Positions 33,271 to 47,859 of a DNA stretch of 64,000 bases are shown here, piece after piece (position 1 is the stretch's first letter; every line of letters starts with the position of its first letter). Position numbers and translations under genes: made by a program. The notes below the pieces were generated by a model. The model searched no databases. It saw only the letters and a program-made list of their open reading frames with translations, and had not been told where the DNA came from. Source of the DNA: Deinococcus aerolatus (lineage in GTDB: Bacteria; Deinococcota; Deinococci; Deinococcales; Deinococcaceae); NCBI RefSeq assembly GCF_014647055.1, contig NZ_BMOL01000002.1, positions 248,001-312,000 of the forward strand, written 5' to 3'.

Positions 33271-34023
33271 TCAGATGTTCAGGTTCGACAGCTTGAGAAT
33301 CCTCTCCCGCACCCAGGCGGCGTCAGCAGGGCGCTGCCCGCGGTCCTGACGTGTGAGGGTCAGGTACAGCGGGCAGAGCGGGTCCGGGTGGTAGGGCGCA
33401 GAACCGGTGGGGTCCGGCAGCGCACCGAAGATGCCCCAGCCCAGCAGCATGCCCACGCCGTACAGATCCGCCTCTGGCCCCAGCGGTTCGCCCCGGGACG
33501 CTTCGGGACTCTGGAAGGCCGCCGTCCCGAAACGGGTGGGCACCGGAAAGGCTTCCAGGGCCGGGCCGGACAGGTCCAGGTCCACCAGCTTGGCGCTGCC
33601 GTCCGGCTCCACCACGATGTTCTCCGGTTTGATGTCGCGGTGGACCAGGCCACACGAATGCAGGTATGCCAGCGCGTCCAGCAGATGCGCCAGCGTGAGC
33701 AGAAACGCGCGGCGATCCACCCGCAGGGCAGGGCGCCGGGTGTAGCGCGAAAACAGCACCTCGCCGCGGGCCAGGGTGCTGATCAGCACAGGGCGGCCCT
33801 CCAGGGCACCGCGCCCCAGCACATACGCCAGGCGGGGGTGATCCAGGCCGCGGGAATGCTGGTACTCACGCTCGGCGAAGTCCTGCATCTCCGGCAGAAA
33901 CACCTTGACGGCGCAGGGTTGCCCCTGGGCGTCCACCGCAAAATACACCAGACTGTGAGAGCCGCGTCCGATGGGCCGGATCAGCCGCACACCGTCGCCC
34001 ACCACCTGTCCCGCCAGAGCCAT
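33271..34023 (-). CDS. Compact Hanks-type Ser/Thr protein kinase
   Basis: A 250-residue kinase consisting of the catalytic domain only. Gly loop [13 protein letters not shown], the Lys in CAVKVF, alpha-C Glu in FAEREYQ, catalytic loop [12 protein letters not shown] (Asp130), and metal site VDLDLSG, where the usual Asp-Phe-Gly is Asp-Leu-Asp. The APE-like segment is SPEASRG. There is no membrane helix or sensor domain, so it is cytosolic. A TACTGT -10 box (minus strand, 34031-34036) ends 7 nt before the ATG, so it is leaderless. It is divergent from the patatin gene. Substrates unknown; the core residues suggest activity. Confidence 0.9.
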   Translation of the reverse strand: MALAGQVVGDGVRLIRPIGRGSHSLVYFAVDAQGQPCAVKVFLPEMQDFAEREYQHSRGLDHPRLAYVLGRGALEGRPVLISTLARGEVLFSRYTRRPALRVDRRAFLLTLAHLLDALAYLHSCGLVHRDIKPENIVVEPDGSAKLVDLDLSGPALEAFPVPTRFGTAAFQSPEASRGEPLGPEADLYGVGMLLGWGIFGALPDPTGSAPYHPDPLCPLYLTLTRQDRGQRPADAAWVRERILKLSNLNI

Positions 34024-34145
34024 TGTCCATACAGTAGCGCATGGAACCGCCGCCAGAGTCGATCAATAAAGATCAAAAGGCTGGGCCGGCCGAGGCTTAT
34101 GGGGCACCCACGGTGCCCGGAATCATGATGGCCGCCGCACGGGGC

Positions 34146-34191
34146 TACAATCGCGGACATGGGCAGCGTCGGGCGTGGGGCAGGGCCATGA
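34146..34191 (+). promoter_or_regulatory. Leaderless 10-codon leader ORF overlapping the patatin start
   Basis: A TACAAT -10 box (34146-34151) ends 7 nt before an ATG at 34159 that begins a 10-codon frame ([13 protein letters not shown] at 34189-34191). Its stop overlaps the patatin ATG at 34188 (ATGA). The expected transcript starts at the leader ORF, so ribosomes would reach patatin by termination-reinitiation. Gly/Arg-rich peptide; no known leader-peptide family. Confidence 0.6.
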
Positions 34192-34991
34192 AGGGGTTCG
34201 GGCTGGTGCTGGGCGGGGGCGGCGCACGCGGGCTGGCCCACATCGGCGTGTGGCAGGTACTGGAGGACGCCGGCCTGACGCCCAGCGTGGTGACCGGCAC
34301 CAGCATGGGCGGGCTGGTGGGGGCCTTTATCGCGGCGGGCTACAGCGGGGCGGAACTGGAACGCATCTCGGGTACGGTGTCGTGGCGGCGCCTGCTGGAC
34401 TGGCGGCCCGGCACCGGACTCCTGAAGATCTCGGCCATGGAAGGCTGGCTGGCCCAGCACCTGCCGCTGACCTTCGAAGAACTGACGGTCCCGCTGGCCA
34501 TCACCGCCACCGACATGCTGACCGGCCGGGGCGTGTACCTGACGCGCGGCAGCCTGCATGACGCCCTGCGGGCCACCAGCGCGTATCCGGGGGCGCTGGA
34601 TAGCGTGCCAATGCGCGACATGCTGCTCTCGGACGGGGGCATCCTGAACCAAGTACCGGTGGACGCCGCGCTGTTTCTGGGGGTACAAAAGGTGCTGGCG
34701 GTGGACGTGACGGCCCCCGACGCCCTGGAACTGCACGAACGCCGGGTCCTGATCTGGAAACGCGAGGCCCACCTGGGGCCGGTGCGGGCGCTGCGGCGCG
34801 CGGTGGAGATCATGCAGGCGCAGCTGACCGACGCCCGTCTCAGCCTCTACCGCCCCGAGGTGCTGCTGCGCCCGGATCTGGGCAGCATCGACCTGATGGA
34901 CTTCAACCGCACCGGGCAGGCCATCGCGGCGGGGCGGGACGCCGCGACGGCGGAACTGCCGCGTTTGAAAGCACTCCTGGACGGCAGTTGA
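34188..34991 (+). CDS. Patatin-like phospholipase (RssA/YchK-type)
   Basis: A 267-residue serine hydrolase with the patatin catalytic dyad: oxyanion glycines in LGGGGARG (about 7-14), nucleophile Ser39 in GTSMGG, and Asp149 in [12 protein letters not shown]. Length and order match bacterial RssA-type lipases/esterases with a cytosolic alpha/beta/alpha fold. The start at 34188 is preferred because it begins right before the oxyanion loop and overlaps the stop of an upstream leaderless 10-codon ORF. A GGGGCAGGG stretch just upstream may give weak ribosome binding. The substrate, presumably membrane lipid, is unknown. Confidence 0.92.
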   Translation: MKGFGLVLGGGGARGLAHIGVWQVLEDAGLTPSVVTGTSMGGLVGAFIAAGYSGAELERISGTVSWRRLLDWRPGTGLLKISAMEGWLAQHLPLTFEELTVPLAITATDMLTGRGVYLTRGSLHDALRATSAYPGALDSVPMRDMLLSDGGILNQVPVDAALFLGVQKVLAVDVTAPDALELHERRVLIWKREAHLGPVRALRRAVEIMQAQLTDARLSLYRPEVLLRPDLGSIDLMDFNRTGQAIAAGRDAATAELPRLKALLDGS

Positions 34992-35060
34992 GGAAAGGGC
35001 GCTGGACGGGCTGACCCGTTAACCCTCTGCCAACCCTCAATCCGCTATCCTGCGCGGTGC

Positions 35061-35843
35061 ATGACCAGACTTCAGTCCGCCGCACCCACCACCCTTCAGA
35101 AGGTGTGGAAGGATTTTCTAGAACCCATTGTCTTTGCGGTGGTGATCACCCAGTTCGTGGCGACGCTGGTGGGCGTGGACGGCGTGAGCATGATGCCCAA
35201 CCTGCGCGACCGCGAGCGCGTGTTCGTGCCCAAGTACGAGACGTGGCTGCACAAGGCGGGCGTGGGCGACTTCAGCCGGGGCGACATCGTGATTTTCAAG
35301 CCCCCGCGCGAGGCCTTTGAGAAAGTGCCCAACCTGCGCAAAGACTTCTTCGGGCTGTGGGAATACCGCCCATTTCTGATCAAGCGCGTAATTGGCCTGC
35401 CGGGCGACCGCATCCGGGTGGATGCGGGCGAGGTGTACGTCAACAGCGTCAAACTCGATTCCAGCTGGACCACCGACTACTGGCGGCAGCAGGGCTGCTG
35501 GGATGCCCAGAGCTCACTGGCGAACAATGCTTTCTCATCTGAACCCTACGGCGTGGTGCCCACAGAGCCGGAAATTACCGTTCCCGAGGGTCATTATTAC
35601 GTGATGGGGGACAACCGCACCGCCAACGGCTCGGAGGATTCGCGCATGCTGGGGACCATTCCCCGCCGGGACGTGGCCGGGCGTGCAGCGGCGGCAGTCT
35701 GGCCAATCATGCGGAAAACCAACGCCAAGTACGACTGCGCCAGCCAGAGCGTCGGCGAACTGAGCGGCCCGAGCGTCCTGAACTGGCGCCTCCTGAACCG
35801 CCCAGAAGCCTTCGAGAAATTGAAAAATGAAATGACGAAGTAA
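35061..35843 (+). CDS. lepB: Type I signal peptidase
   Basis: A 260-residue membrane protease that removes signal peptides. One N-terminal membrane helix (about 16-36), then box B GVSMMPNL with nucleophile Ser43, box [13 protein letters not shown] with general base Lys108, and box [21 protein letters not shown]. The stretch of about 65 residues between boxes D and E contains an extra insertion ([21 protein letters not shown]) with one Cys, longer than minimal Gram-positive enzymes. A TATCCT -10 box (35046-35051) ends 9 nt before the ATG, so it is near-leaderless. Confidence 0.94.
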   Translation: MTRLQSAAPTTLQKVWKDFLEPIVFAVVITQFVATLVGVDGVSMMPNLRDRERVFVPKYETWLHKAGVGDFSRGDIVIFKPPREAFEKVPNLRKDFFGLWEYRPFLIKRVIGLPGDRIRVDAGEVYVNSVKLDSSWTTDYWRQQGCWDAQSSLANNAFSSEPYGVVPTEPEITVPEGHYYVMGDNRTANGSEDSRMLGTIPRRDVAGRAAAAVWPIMRKTNAKYDCASQSVGELSGPSVLNWRLLNRPEAFEKLKNEMTK

Positions 35844-36136
35844 GGTTAAGAAGTAAGGTTCAACCGGCCCCTACGCCGACTGCCGCTCCCGCACCTCGCT
35901 CTGACATGTGGACACATGGCGAACGCGGGCGGGGGCAACAACCGATATATGGCCCAGGCCTAGAAGGCCGTTCCCAGACGCTTCGTCCTTCTCTTCGTTG
36001 AGAAGTCGGCTGAGGGCTGCCTCGTCGTCCTCAACCATCACGGTTCGGCTGGCAGGGCGCAGCCAGACAGGTGGCCACCACCGTCCCAAAGCCAACCTGT
36101 CCACCCCACCCCCCTTTTGATCCCTCTACGCCGCGC
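35844..36136. other. Intergenic region without a convincing gene
   Basis: Between lepB and the metH leader. A 77-codon minus-strand frame (35871-36104, acidic segment VEDDEAALSRLLNEEKDEAS) exists, but without a clear start signal or family match it cannot be called. Confidence 0.4.
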
Positions 36137-36300
36137 TATCCTCTGCCCTATCGCGCCCTCAAAGCGCGGTCATCCAGAGCGTCCGAGGGTTTTTTCTGCC
36201 CATTGACGGCGCGGCAACCGGCCCCCATCGCGGCCACGGTGCCTTTCAGAAAAGCCTCCTGCTGGGGTGCGCCGACGATGGCGCGGGCGGGACGCGATGG
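36137..36300 (+). promoter_or_regulatory. SAM-I (S-box) riboswitch and promoter upstream of metH-metF
   Basis: A TATCCT -10 box (36137-36142) precedes a leader with the SAM-I landmarks in order: CATCCAGAG (36171-36179), GAGGG (36185-36189), GCCC then GA, GGCAACC (36213-36219) and GGTGC (36238-36242), closed by GATG (36277-36280) pairing back to CATC for P1, extended by GCGCG/CGCG after one bulge. This is the class that senses S-adenosylmethionine and turns off methionine synthesis genes, matching metH downstream. The P2 loop is T-rich and the pseudoknot partner is not obvious, so fold details are uncertain. About 80 nt to the metH ribosome site would hold the expression platform; no intrinsic terminator is clear, so control may be translational. 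Confidence 0.72.
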
Positions 36301-36380
36301 CCGGAAGTGGGCGCCGCACGGGACAGGGCGCAACGACGTGTTCAGGCCGCACACGCGGTCTGGTTTCAAAGAGGTGGACA

Positions 36381-40129
<3,749 letters not shown>

Positions 40130-40133
<4 letters not shown>

Positions 40134-40870
40134 CCCGCGTCTCCATCGAACTGGTTCCCCGCTCGCGCTCCGGGCTGCGGGCAGAACTCGCGGCTGTGGC
40201 CGAACACCTGCCCGGCGCGGACACCATCAACATTCCGGACTTTCCACGCTTTAGCACGCGTTCGTGGCACGGCTGCGCCTTTGCCCGCCCCCGCTACCGG
40301 GCCATTCCGCACATCCGGGCGGTGGACCTGAATCCGCATGAACCGCTCCCGATGGCCGCGCAGCTGAACGAACACGGTATTGACGAGGTGATCGTGATTA
40401 CCGGCGACGCGCCCAGTGACATGCGCGCCAGGGTCTATAACGTGGACGCCGAGCAGGCCATACGCCGCATTCGCCGCGAGTTGCCGCACCTGAAGGTCTA
40501 TGCGGGGCTGGACCCCTACCGCCAGTCGCTCGCGCGTGAGCAGGACTACCTGGAACGCAAGCTGGAGGCCGGGGCCTGTGGCTTTTTCACCCAGCCTTTC
40601 TTCGACCTGCGCCTGATGGACACCTACGCCGACCTGCTGCCGGAGGGCGTGGAGGTGTGGTGGGGGGCCACGTCCGTCACGTCCGAGGGCTCACTGGGCT
40701 ACTGGCGCACGCGCAACCACGCGGTGTTTCCCCGGCAGTTCCAGCCCACGCTGGAGTGGAACCGCCGGTTTGCTGCCGAACTGCTTACGTTCGCCCGCGA
40801 GCGCGGCCAGCACGCTTACTTCATGCCCATCAAGGCGGATGTGGTGGAATACCTGGGCGGCATTGTGTAG
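40130..40870 (+). CDS. metF: Methylenetetrahydrofolate reductase (short form)
   Basis: A 246-residue FAD enzyme supplying methyl-tetrahydrofolate to MetH. It begins with [12 protein letters not shown], where the catalytic Glu normally lies, and has [42 protein letters not shown] and a typical barrel end. It is shorter than usual (about 290 residues), and the middle is compacted. The GTG start overlaps the metH stop (GTGA), so expression follows metH and the SAM riboswitch. Some uncertainty over full cofactor use given the reduced length. Confidence 0.88.
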
Positions 40871-40889
40871 AGCCGTTTGCCATTTGTGG

Positions 40890-40918
40890 TGGACATCTTA
40901 ATTCATAATCATTATGAT
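40890..40918 (+). promoter_or_regulatory. katE-type promoter overlapped by a PerR/Fur-type operator
   Basis: A -35 TGGACA (40890-40895), 17-bp spacer and -10 TATGAT (40913-40918) form a good sigma-70 promoter. A perfect 7-1-7 palindrome (TCATAAT-C-ATTATGA, 40903-40917) sits on the spacer end and the -10 box, matching the PerR/Fur box layout. Repressor binding would block transcription of the catalase gene; a Fur-family gene lies directly downstream of catalase. Confidence 0.8.
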
Positions 40919-41007
40919 TACGGGGACTGGGCCCGCATTCTGTGCCCGGCTTTTCCCATTCCGGTGAAGTGCGCCCGTGGCCTGCACTGACCACCCAAGG
41001 AGTTTCC

Positions 41008-42552
41008 ATGATCGAGCCGAAAGACAGCAAGCAGAACGAGAACAGCGGCCAGACCCTGACCACCCGTCAGGGCCATCCCGTCAGCAACAACCAGAACCAG
41101 CGCACCGTGGGCACGCGTGGCCCGGCCACGCTGGAGAACTACCAGTTTCTGGAAAAGATCAGCCACTTTGACCGCGAGCGCATCCCCGAACGCGTCGTGC
41201 ATGCACGCGGCGCCGGCGCTCACGGCGTCTTTAAGGCCTATGGCCGGGTGGGCGACGAGAGCATCAGCCGGTACACCCGCGCCAAGTTGTTCCAGACCGA
41301 GGGCAGGGAAACCCCGGTGTTCCTGCGCTTCTCCACCGTGATCCACTCGGGCCACTCGCCCGAAACGCTGCGTGACCCGCGCGGCTTTGCCGTCAAGTTC
41401 TACACCGAGGACGGCAACTGGGACCTGGTGGGCAACAACCTCAAGGTCTTTTTCATCCGCGACGCGATCAAGTTCCCGGACGTGATCCACTCGCTGAAGC
41501 CCGATCCCGTCACCAACCGCCAGGACGGCGGGCGCATCTTCGACTTCATGAGCAACACGCCCGAGGCGGTGCACATGCTGACGTGGCTGTTCTCTCCGTG
41601 GGGCATTCCCGCCAACTACCGCCAGATGCAGGGCAGCGGCGTCAACACCTACAAGTGGGTCAACGACAAGGGTGAGGGCACGCTGGTCAAGTACCACTTC
41701 GAGCCGATGCAGGGCGTCAGAAACCTGACCCAGCCGGAGGCCGAGGCGATCCAGGCCAAGAACTTCAACCACGCCACCCAGGACCTGTTCGACGCCATTG
41801 AGCGCGGCGAATTTCCCCAGTGGGAGATGCGCGTGCAGCTGATGGAGGACGGCGAGCACCCCGAGCTGGACTTCGATCCGCTGGACGACACCAAGATCTG
41901 GCCAGAAGACCAGTTCCCGATGATGCCGGTGGGCATGCTGACCCTGAACCGCAACCCCGAGAACTACTTTGCGGAAGTGGAGCAGGCGGCCTTCGGCACC
42001 GGCGTGCTGGTGGACGGCATGGATTTCAGCAATGACAAGATGCTGGTCGGCCGCACCTTCTCGTACTCCGACACCCAGCGTTACCGCGTCGGCCCCAACT
42101 ACCTGCAGCTGCCTATCAACTCGCCGCGCGCGGCGGTGGCCACCAACCAGCGTGACGGTCAGATGGCCTACCACGTGGACACCGTGCCGGGGCAGAACCC
42201 GCACGTCAACTACGAGCCGTCCAGCATGAATGGGCCTAAGGAAGCCCCCCGTGACCTGCCCGAGCACAGCCCGCACGTCGAGGGCCGCCTGCAGCGCGCC
42301 AGCATCGAGCGCACCAACGACTTCAAGCAGGCCGGAGAGCGCTACCGTGCCTTTGACGACCGCGAGCGCGACGATCTGATCAACAACCTCGTCGAGAACA
42401 TCTCCGCGGCCATTCCCGAGGTACAGGCCCGCATGGTGGAACTGTTCACGAAATGCGACCCTGACTATGGTCGCCGCGTAGACGAGGGCCTGAAGGCCGC
42501 GCGTCAGACGAAGGAAAGGCAAGACGCCCAGCGTGAGACCCAGACGGCCTGA
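41008..42552 (+). CDS. Monofunctional heme catalase
   Basis: A 514-residue catalase dismutating hydrogen peroxide. Active-site His65 ([13 protein letters not shown]) and the proximal heme ligand Tyr353 in [12 protein letters not shown] are present, along with [10 protein letters not shown] and the Asn of the distal side ([17 protein letters not shown] region). Size fits the small-subunit clade. The ATG at 41008 has an AAGGAG site; the leader is about 80 nt from the promoter at 40890-40918. Expression is probably peroxide- or metal-inducible through the overlapping PerR/Fur-type operator. Confidence 0.95.
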   Translation: MIEPKDSKQNENSGQTLTTRQGHPVSNNQNQRTVGTRGPATLENYQFLEKISHFDRERIPERVVHARGAGAHGVFKAYGRVGDESISRYTRAKLFQTEGRETPVFLRFSTVIHSGHSPETLRDPRGFAVKFYTEDGNWDLVGNNLKVFFIRDAIKFPDVIHSLKPDPVTNRQDGGRIFDFMSNTPEAVHMLTWLFSPWGIPANYRQMQGSGVNTYKWVNDKGEGTLVKYHFEPMQGVRNLTQPEAEAIQAKNFNHATQDLFDAIERGEFPQWEMRVQLMEDGEHPELDFDPLDDTKIWPEDQFPMMPVGMLTLNRNPENYFAEVEQAAFGTGVLVDGMDFSNDKMLVGRTFSYSDTQRYRVGPNYLQLPINSPRAAVATNQRDGQMAYHVDTVPGQNPHVNYEPSSMNGPKEAPRDLPEHSPHVEGRLQRASIERTNDFKQAGERYRAFDDRERDDLINNLVENISAAIPEVQARMVELFTKCDPDYGRRVDEGLKAARQTKERQDAQRETQTA

Positions 42553-42632
42553 GGGCAGCTGGGGGTGCCCGTCGACGCTGGGGGGCTGGCCTGGAACATG
42601 GACCGCCAGCCCTCCACCCAGGACCGTGGTGC

Positions 42633-43076
42633 ATGATGACCCTCTCTGAATTGCAACGGCATCTGGAACGGCGCGGCCTGCGGACCACCCAGCCCCGCCT
42701 GCGGCTCCTGCAATTCTTTGCCGAGACTGACGGGCATTTCACGCCCGAGGAGATCGCCGAACGCTTCCGGCTGGCCGGGGAACCCATTCCCACCGCCACG
42801 CTGTACCAGAACCTGCGCGTCTTCAGCGCGCATGGGCTGGTCAGCGAGGTCATCGGCGGCGGCGGCGAGGTCCGGTACGACACCAACCTCACCCCGCACT
42901 CTCACCTGCGGTGCAACGGCTGCGGCACCCTGCTGGATGTGGCCCTGAGCCTGCCGGACCTGCAACCCCAGGGGCAGGGCCACGACTGGCAGATCACCGG
43001 GGCCAGGGTGGAGTTGCAGGGCATCTGCCCGGACTGTCAGGCCGGGACCCCGACACCGCCGACACCAACACTTTAA
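42633..43076 (+). CDS. Fur-family regulator, PerR-like
   Basis: A 147-residue metalloregulator. Winged helix with RGLRTTQPRLRLLQFF and FRLAGEPIPTATLYQNLRVFSAHGL, then the dimerisation domain. Two CxxC pairs (LRCNGCG and GICPDCQ) form the structural zinc site. Its position just after catalase and the 7-1-7 palindrome in the catalase promoter suggest a peroxide-sensing PerR rather than iron-sensing Fur; the metal ligands that separate them cannot be settled by eye. It starts 80 nt after catalase, so it may be co-transcribed. A perfect hairpin terminator follows. Confidence 0.88.
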   Translation: MMTLSELQRHLERRGLRTTQPRLRLLQFFAETDGHFTPEEIAERFRLAGEPIPTATLYQNLRVFSAHGLVSEVIGGGGEVRYDTNLTPHSHLRCNGCGTLLDVALSLPDLQPQGQGHDWQITGARVELQGICPDCQAGTPTPPTPTL

Positions 43077-43090
43077 TCCTATCCACAAAA

Positions 43091-43122
43091 GCGCCGCCAG
43101 AGCATCTGCACTCTGGCGGCGC
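43091..43122. terminator. Bidirectional hairpin between perR-like gene and DUF4139 gene
   Basis: A perfect 12-bp inverted repeat (43091-43102 and 43111-43122) with an 8-nt loop between convergent genes. Confidence 0.85.
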
Positions 43123-43137
43123 CTTCCATGCTGTGGC

Positions 43138-44436
43138 CTACGAGTTGTCCACCACCACCGTGAAGCTCTTGCTGACCTTCCCCTTGGCCGGGACGTCCAC
43201 CTTCAGGGTAGCAATGCCGCCGTTCTTGGTGGGCGCCGCGCTGTCAATGATGATGGTCCGTCCGCCGACGCGTTCGGTGATCTCGGCGCGAACGCTGCGC
43301 TCCTTGCTACTCTCAAAGGCGTAGGTGACCTTGTAGGTCGTCTTGACCACATTGCCCTTGCTGTCCTTGCTCTGGTTGGCCGTCTGCACCGTGCGGGTGT
43401 ATTCCACATCGGGGTCATCGCCCAGACTGAATTCCACCGTACCGCCCTCGCGCGTCTCGTCCAGGCGGGTCTGGCCCACCAGACGGCCCTCCTCACGCAC
43501 CGTGATCGGCCCGGCAGGCAGGCGGGCGTCGGCCTTGAAGCGGTACGAGCGGTCCAGCGTGCCGCTCTGGGTGGCGACGTTGAAGAAGGTGTTCAGGCCC
43601 ACGTAACGTTCGAAGCTGCTCAGTTTGGGCGTCAGGAACGGCAGGGTGACCACGCTGTTGGCCGGCAGCGTGAACGGGGTGGACAGCGCGTAACGGTACA
43701 GGCCGCGCAGTTCGGAGCCGCCACCAATCTTGGGCGCCTGCGCGGTCATGGGCGCCGGAGCCCCCCGCATCACCATGTCTGCCGCCTCGAAGTTTGCCTG
43801 CGCGTTGGGGTTGGCCTGCACGTTCACGTCGCCGGAATACAGCTCGGTGTCCTTCACGTCGTAGGGCAGTTCGGTGGTGTTACGGATGTCGGCCAGGGCG
43901 GACAGCTGCGCGCCCGCAGTGCTGGCTTTAAGCGTGTAGCGCGGCGACCAGCCCACACTGCGTGTCAGGTAGACCAGCGTGCCGCTGCCGGCTTTCGGCA
44001 GGTTATAGCTGAGCGTTTGCGAGGGGCTCAGCGGATTGGTGGGCGGCGGGGTGTCGAAGCGCAGCTGCTCGTAGCGGACGTTGAAGTAACGCCCCGCCGC
44101 GTCCTTGACCAATAGATCGCGGGCGCGGATCAGGGTCACGGGCTCGGTCTTCTCGCCGCCGTCCGTGTTCCGCGCCAGGAACACGGTCTTGCCCTCCAGC
44201 CCGCTGAGCCAGTTGGCCTCCTGCTTCTGCACGGCGCTGTTAAAGGCCAGACCTTCCAGGTCCAGGGAACCGGCCAGCACGTTTTCCCAGGCCTGTTGCG
44301 GCAGCGAGACGTTCAGGGTGTTGCCCGCAGTACTGACAGGCTGGCGCACCTCGGCGAACGAGGGGTAGATCCGGAGATCGGTGGCGTGGGCCGCGCCAAG
44401 GGTCAGTGCCGAGGCCACCAGCAGGGTTCGTTTCAT
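43138..44436 (-). CDS. Exported DUF4139-type protein
   Basis: 432 residues with a signal peptide (TLLVASALTLGAAHA). The mature protein has the DUF4139 layout: an N-terminal part (DLRIYPSFAEVRQP) and a beta-rich C-terminal domain with LVYLTRSVGWSPRYTLKASTAGAQLSALADIRNTTE, typical of that family. These are exported proteins without a defined activity. No operon partner: it is convergent with the perR-like gene, and the upstream oligopeptide operon ends at its own terminator. Confidence 0.82.
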   Translation of the reverse strand: MKRTLLVASALTLGAAHATDLRIYPSFAEVRQPVSTAGNTLNVSLPQQAWENVLAGSLDLEGLAFNSAVQKQEANWLSGLEGKTVFLARNTDGGEKTEPVTLIRARDLLVKDAAGRYFNVRYEQLRFDTPPPTNPLSPSQTLSYNLPKAGSGTLVYLTRSVGWSPRYTLKASTAGAQLSALADIRNTTELPYDVKDTELYSGDVNVQANPNAQANFEAADMVMRGAPAPMTAQAPKIGGGSELRGLYRYALSTPFTLPANSVVTLPFLTPKLSSFERYVGLNTFFNVATQSGTLDRSYRFKADARLPAGPITVREEGRLVGQTRLDETREGGTVEFSLGDDPDVEYTRTVQTANQSKDSKGNVVKTTYKVTYAFESSKERSVRAEITERVGGRTIIIDSAAPTKNGGIATLKVDVPAKGKVSKSFTVVVDNS

Positions 44437-44496
44437 GCCCGTATGGTTGCCGATGGCACTTTATGAGATGTGAGAGGGTCAGTCAGACGGGAATTA

Positions 44497-44525
44497 GAAA
44501 AGTCCGCCCCACAGCGGAGGCGGAC
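44497..44525 (-). terminator. Terminator of the oligopeptide ABC operon
   Basis: A stem pairing GTCCGCC (44502-44508) with GGCGGAC (44519-44525); on the minus strand it is followed by TTTTCT. Confidence 0.82.
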
Positions 44526-44556
44526 CCGTATTAAATCCCGAACTGGACGAACGGGC

Positions 44557-46643
<2,087 letters not shown>

Positions 46644-46712
46644 TTTTCCTCCATTGTTCGCACGTAACGCATCATACATGCCTCTCTCACATCCTGTGTC
46701 ATCACGGCGGGC

Positions 46713-47852
46713 CTACTGCCGCTTGCGCGGGTCGAAGGCGTCGCGCAGTCCATCGCCGAGCAGCTGGAAGCAGCCCACGGTAAACACGATAAAGAAGCCG
46801 GGAATCAGCACCCAGGGCCGGGTGTTCAGGCTGGACAGTCCGCCTTCCTGCGCCTGCGCCAGCAGGCTGCCCCAGCTGACGTAGGGCTCTACGGCGCCGA
46901 TGCCCAGGAAGCTCAGGCCCGACTCCAGCAGAATGAAGCCCGGAATACTCAGGGAGAGGGTCACGATGATGTAGGTGGTCATGGTGGGCAACATGTGCCG
47001 CCACATCACGCGGTTGTCGCTGGCCCCCAGCGCACGCGCCGCCGACACGAAGTCCTGCTCGCGAACGCTCAGCAGTTGACCGCGTGTTACACGGGCCAGT
47101 CCACCCCAGCCGATAAAGGCCAGAATGCCCAGAATTACATACAGCGCAAAGATGGGGTTGATGTTCTGTGGGAACACCGAGCGCAACAGCAGCAGCAAGA
47201 ACAGGTAGGGAATGGCCGAGATCACTTCCACCAGACGCATGATCACGGTGTCGACCACGCCGCCGAAGAAGGCTGCCAGCGCGCCCATCAGCAGGCCGAT
47301 AACCGTGCTAAGCAACACGGCCAGCACCCCGATGGTCAGGCTGATCTGCGAGGCGTACAGCGTGCGGGTGAACAGGTCGCGACCCAGCGCCTCGCCGCCA
47401 AACAAAAAGACATTACAGTCGGGCTTTTCCTGCCCGGTGCCGAACAGGTGAATATTCCCGGGAATAAAGCCCAGGATCTTGTACTCTGCTCCGCGCACTC
47501 CGAAATAAACGGGACACTGCTCCGCGGTGGGCTTGTACTCGTTGACAAAGGTGTTCATGTTCAGTTCCTGACCATACTTGAACACGAAAGGCCGGGTCAG
47601 GGCACCCGTCTCGGGATCACGAAACTGGATGGGGGTAGGCGGATGAAAGCGCGTGATGTTGGAAGTGGAGTAGCTGGACAGTCCATCCGGTGCGATAACA
47701 GGTGCAAAGACGGCCATCAGGTAAATCAGGATCAGCAGAACGCCGCCGGTCTGGGCCAGTCGGTTCTTGCGGAACTGGCCCCAGGCCACCGAGAACTGCG
47801 ACTGGCCCTGCGCGTTTAATTTCTTGGTCTGGGTAGTGGGTGCAGTGGTCAT
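46713..47852 (-). CDS. oppC: Oligopeptide ABC transporter permease (OppC-type)
   Basis: 379 residues. One N-terminal helix (about 35-58), then a long extracytoplasmic loop (about 60-165) with two Cys (AEQCPVYF and KPDCNVFLFGG), then five helices. The EAA loop is VSAARALGASDNRVMWRHMLP. The insertion makes it longer than the usual approximately 300 residues. A GAGGCG site precedes the ATG, 7 nt after the oppB stop, so the genes are coupled. Confidence 0.93.
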   Translation of the reverse strand: MTTAPTTQTKKLNAQGQSQFSVAWGQFRKNRLAQTGGVLLILIYLMAVFAPVIAPDGLSSYSTSNITRFHPPTPIQFRDPETGALTRPFVFKYGQELNMNTFVNEYKPTAEQCPVYFGVRGAEYKILGFIPGNIHLFGTGQEKPDCNVFLFGGEALGRDLFTRTLYASQISLTIGVLAVLLSTVIGLLMGALAAFFGGVVDTVIMRLVEVISAIPYLFLLLLLRSVFPQNINPIFALYVILGILAFIGWGGLARVTRGQLLSVREQDFVSAARALGASDNRVMWRHMLPTMTTYIIVTLSLSIPGFILLESGLSFLGIGAVEPYVSWGSLLAQAQEGGLSSLNTRPWVLIPGFFIVFTVGCFQLLGDGLRDAFDPRKRQ

Positions 47853-47859
47853 GTTCGCC

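Noticed and set aside
35871..36104. A 77-codon minus-strand gene upstream of the metH leader
   Set aside because: No start signal, no recognisable motif, and it is in a non-conserved-looking region.
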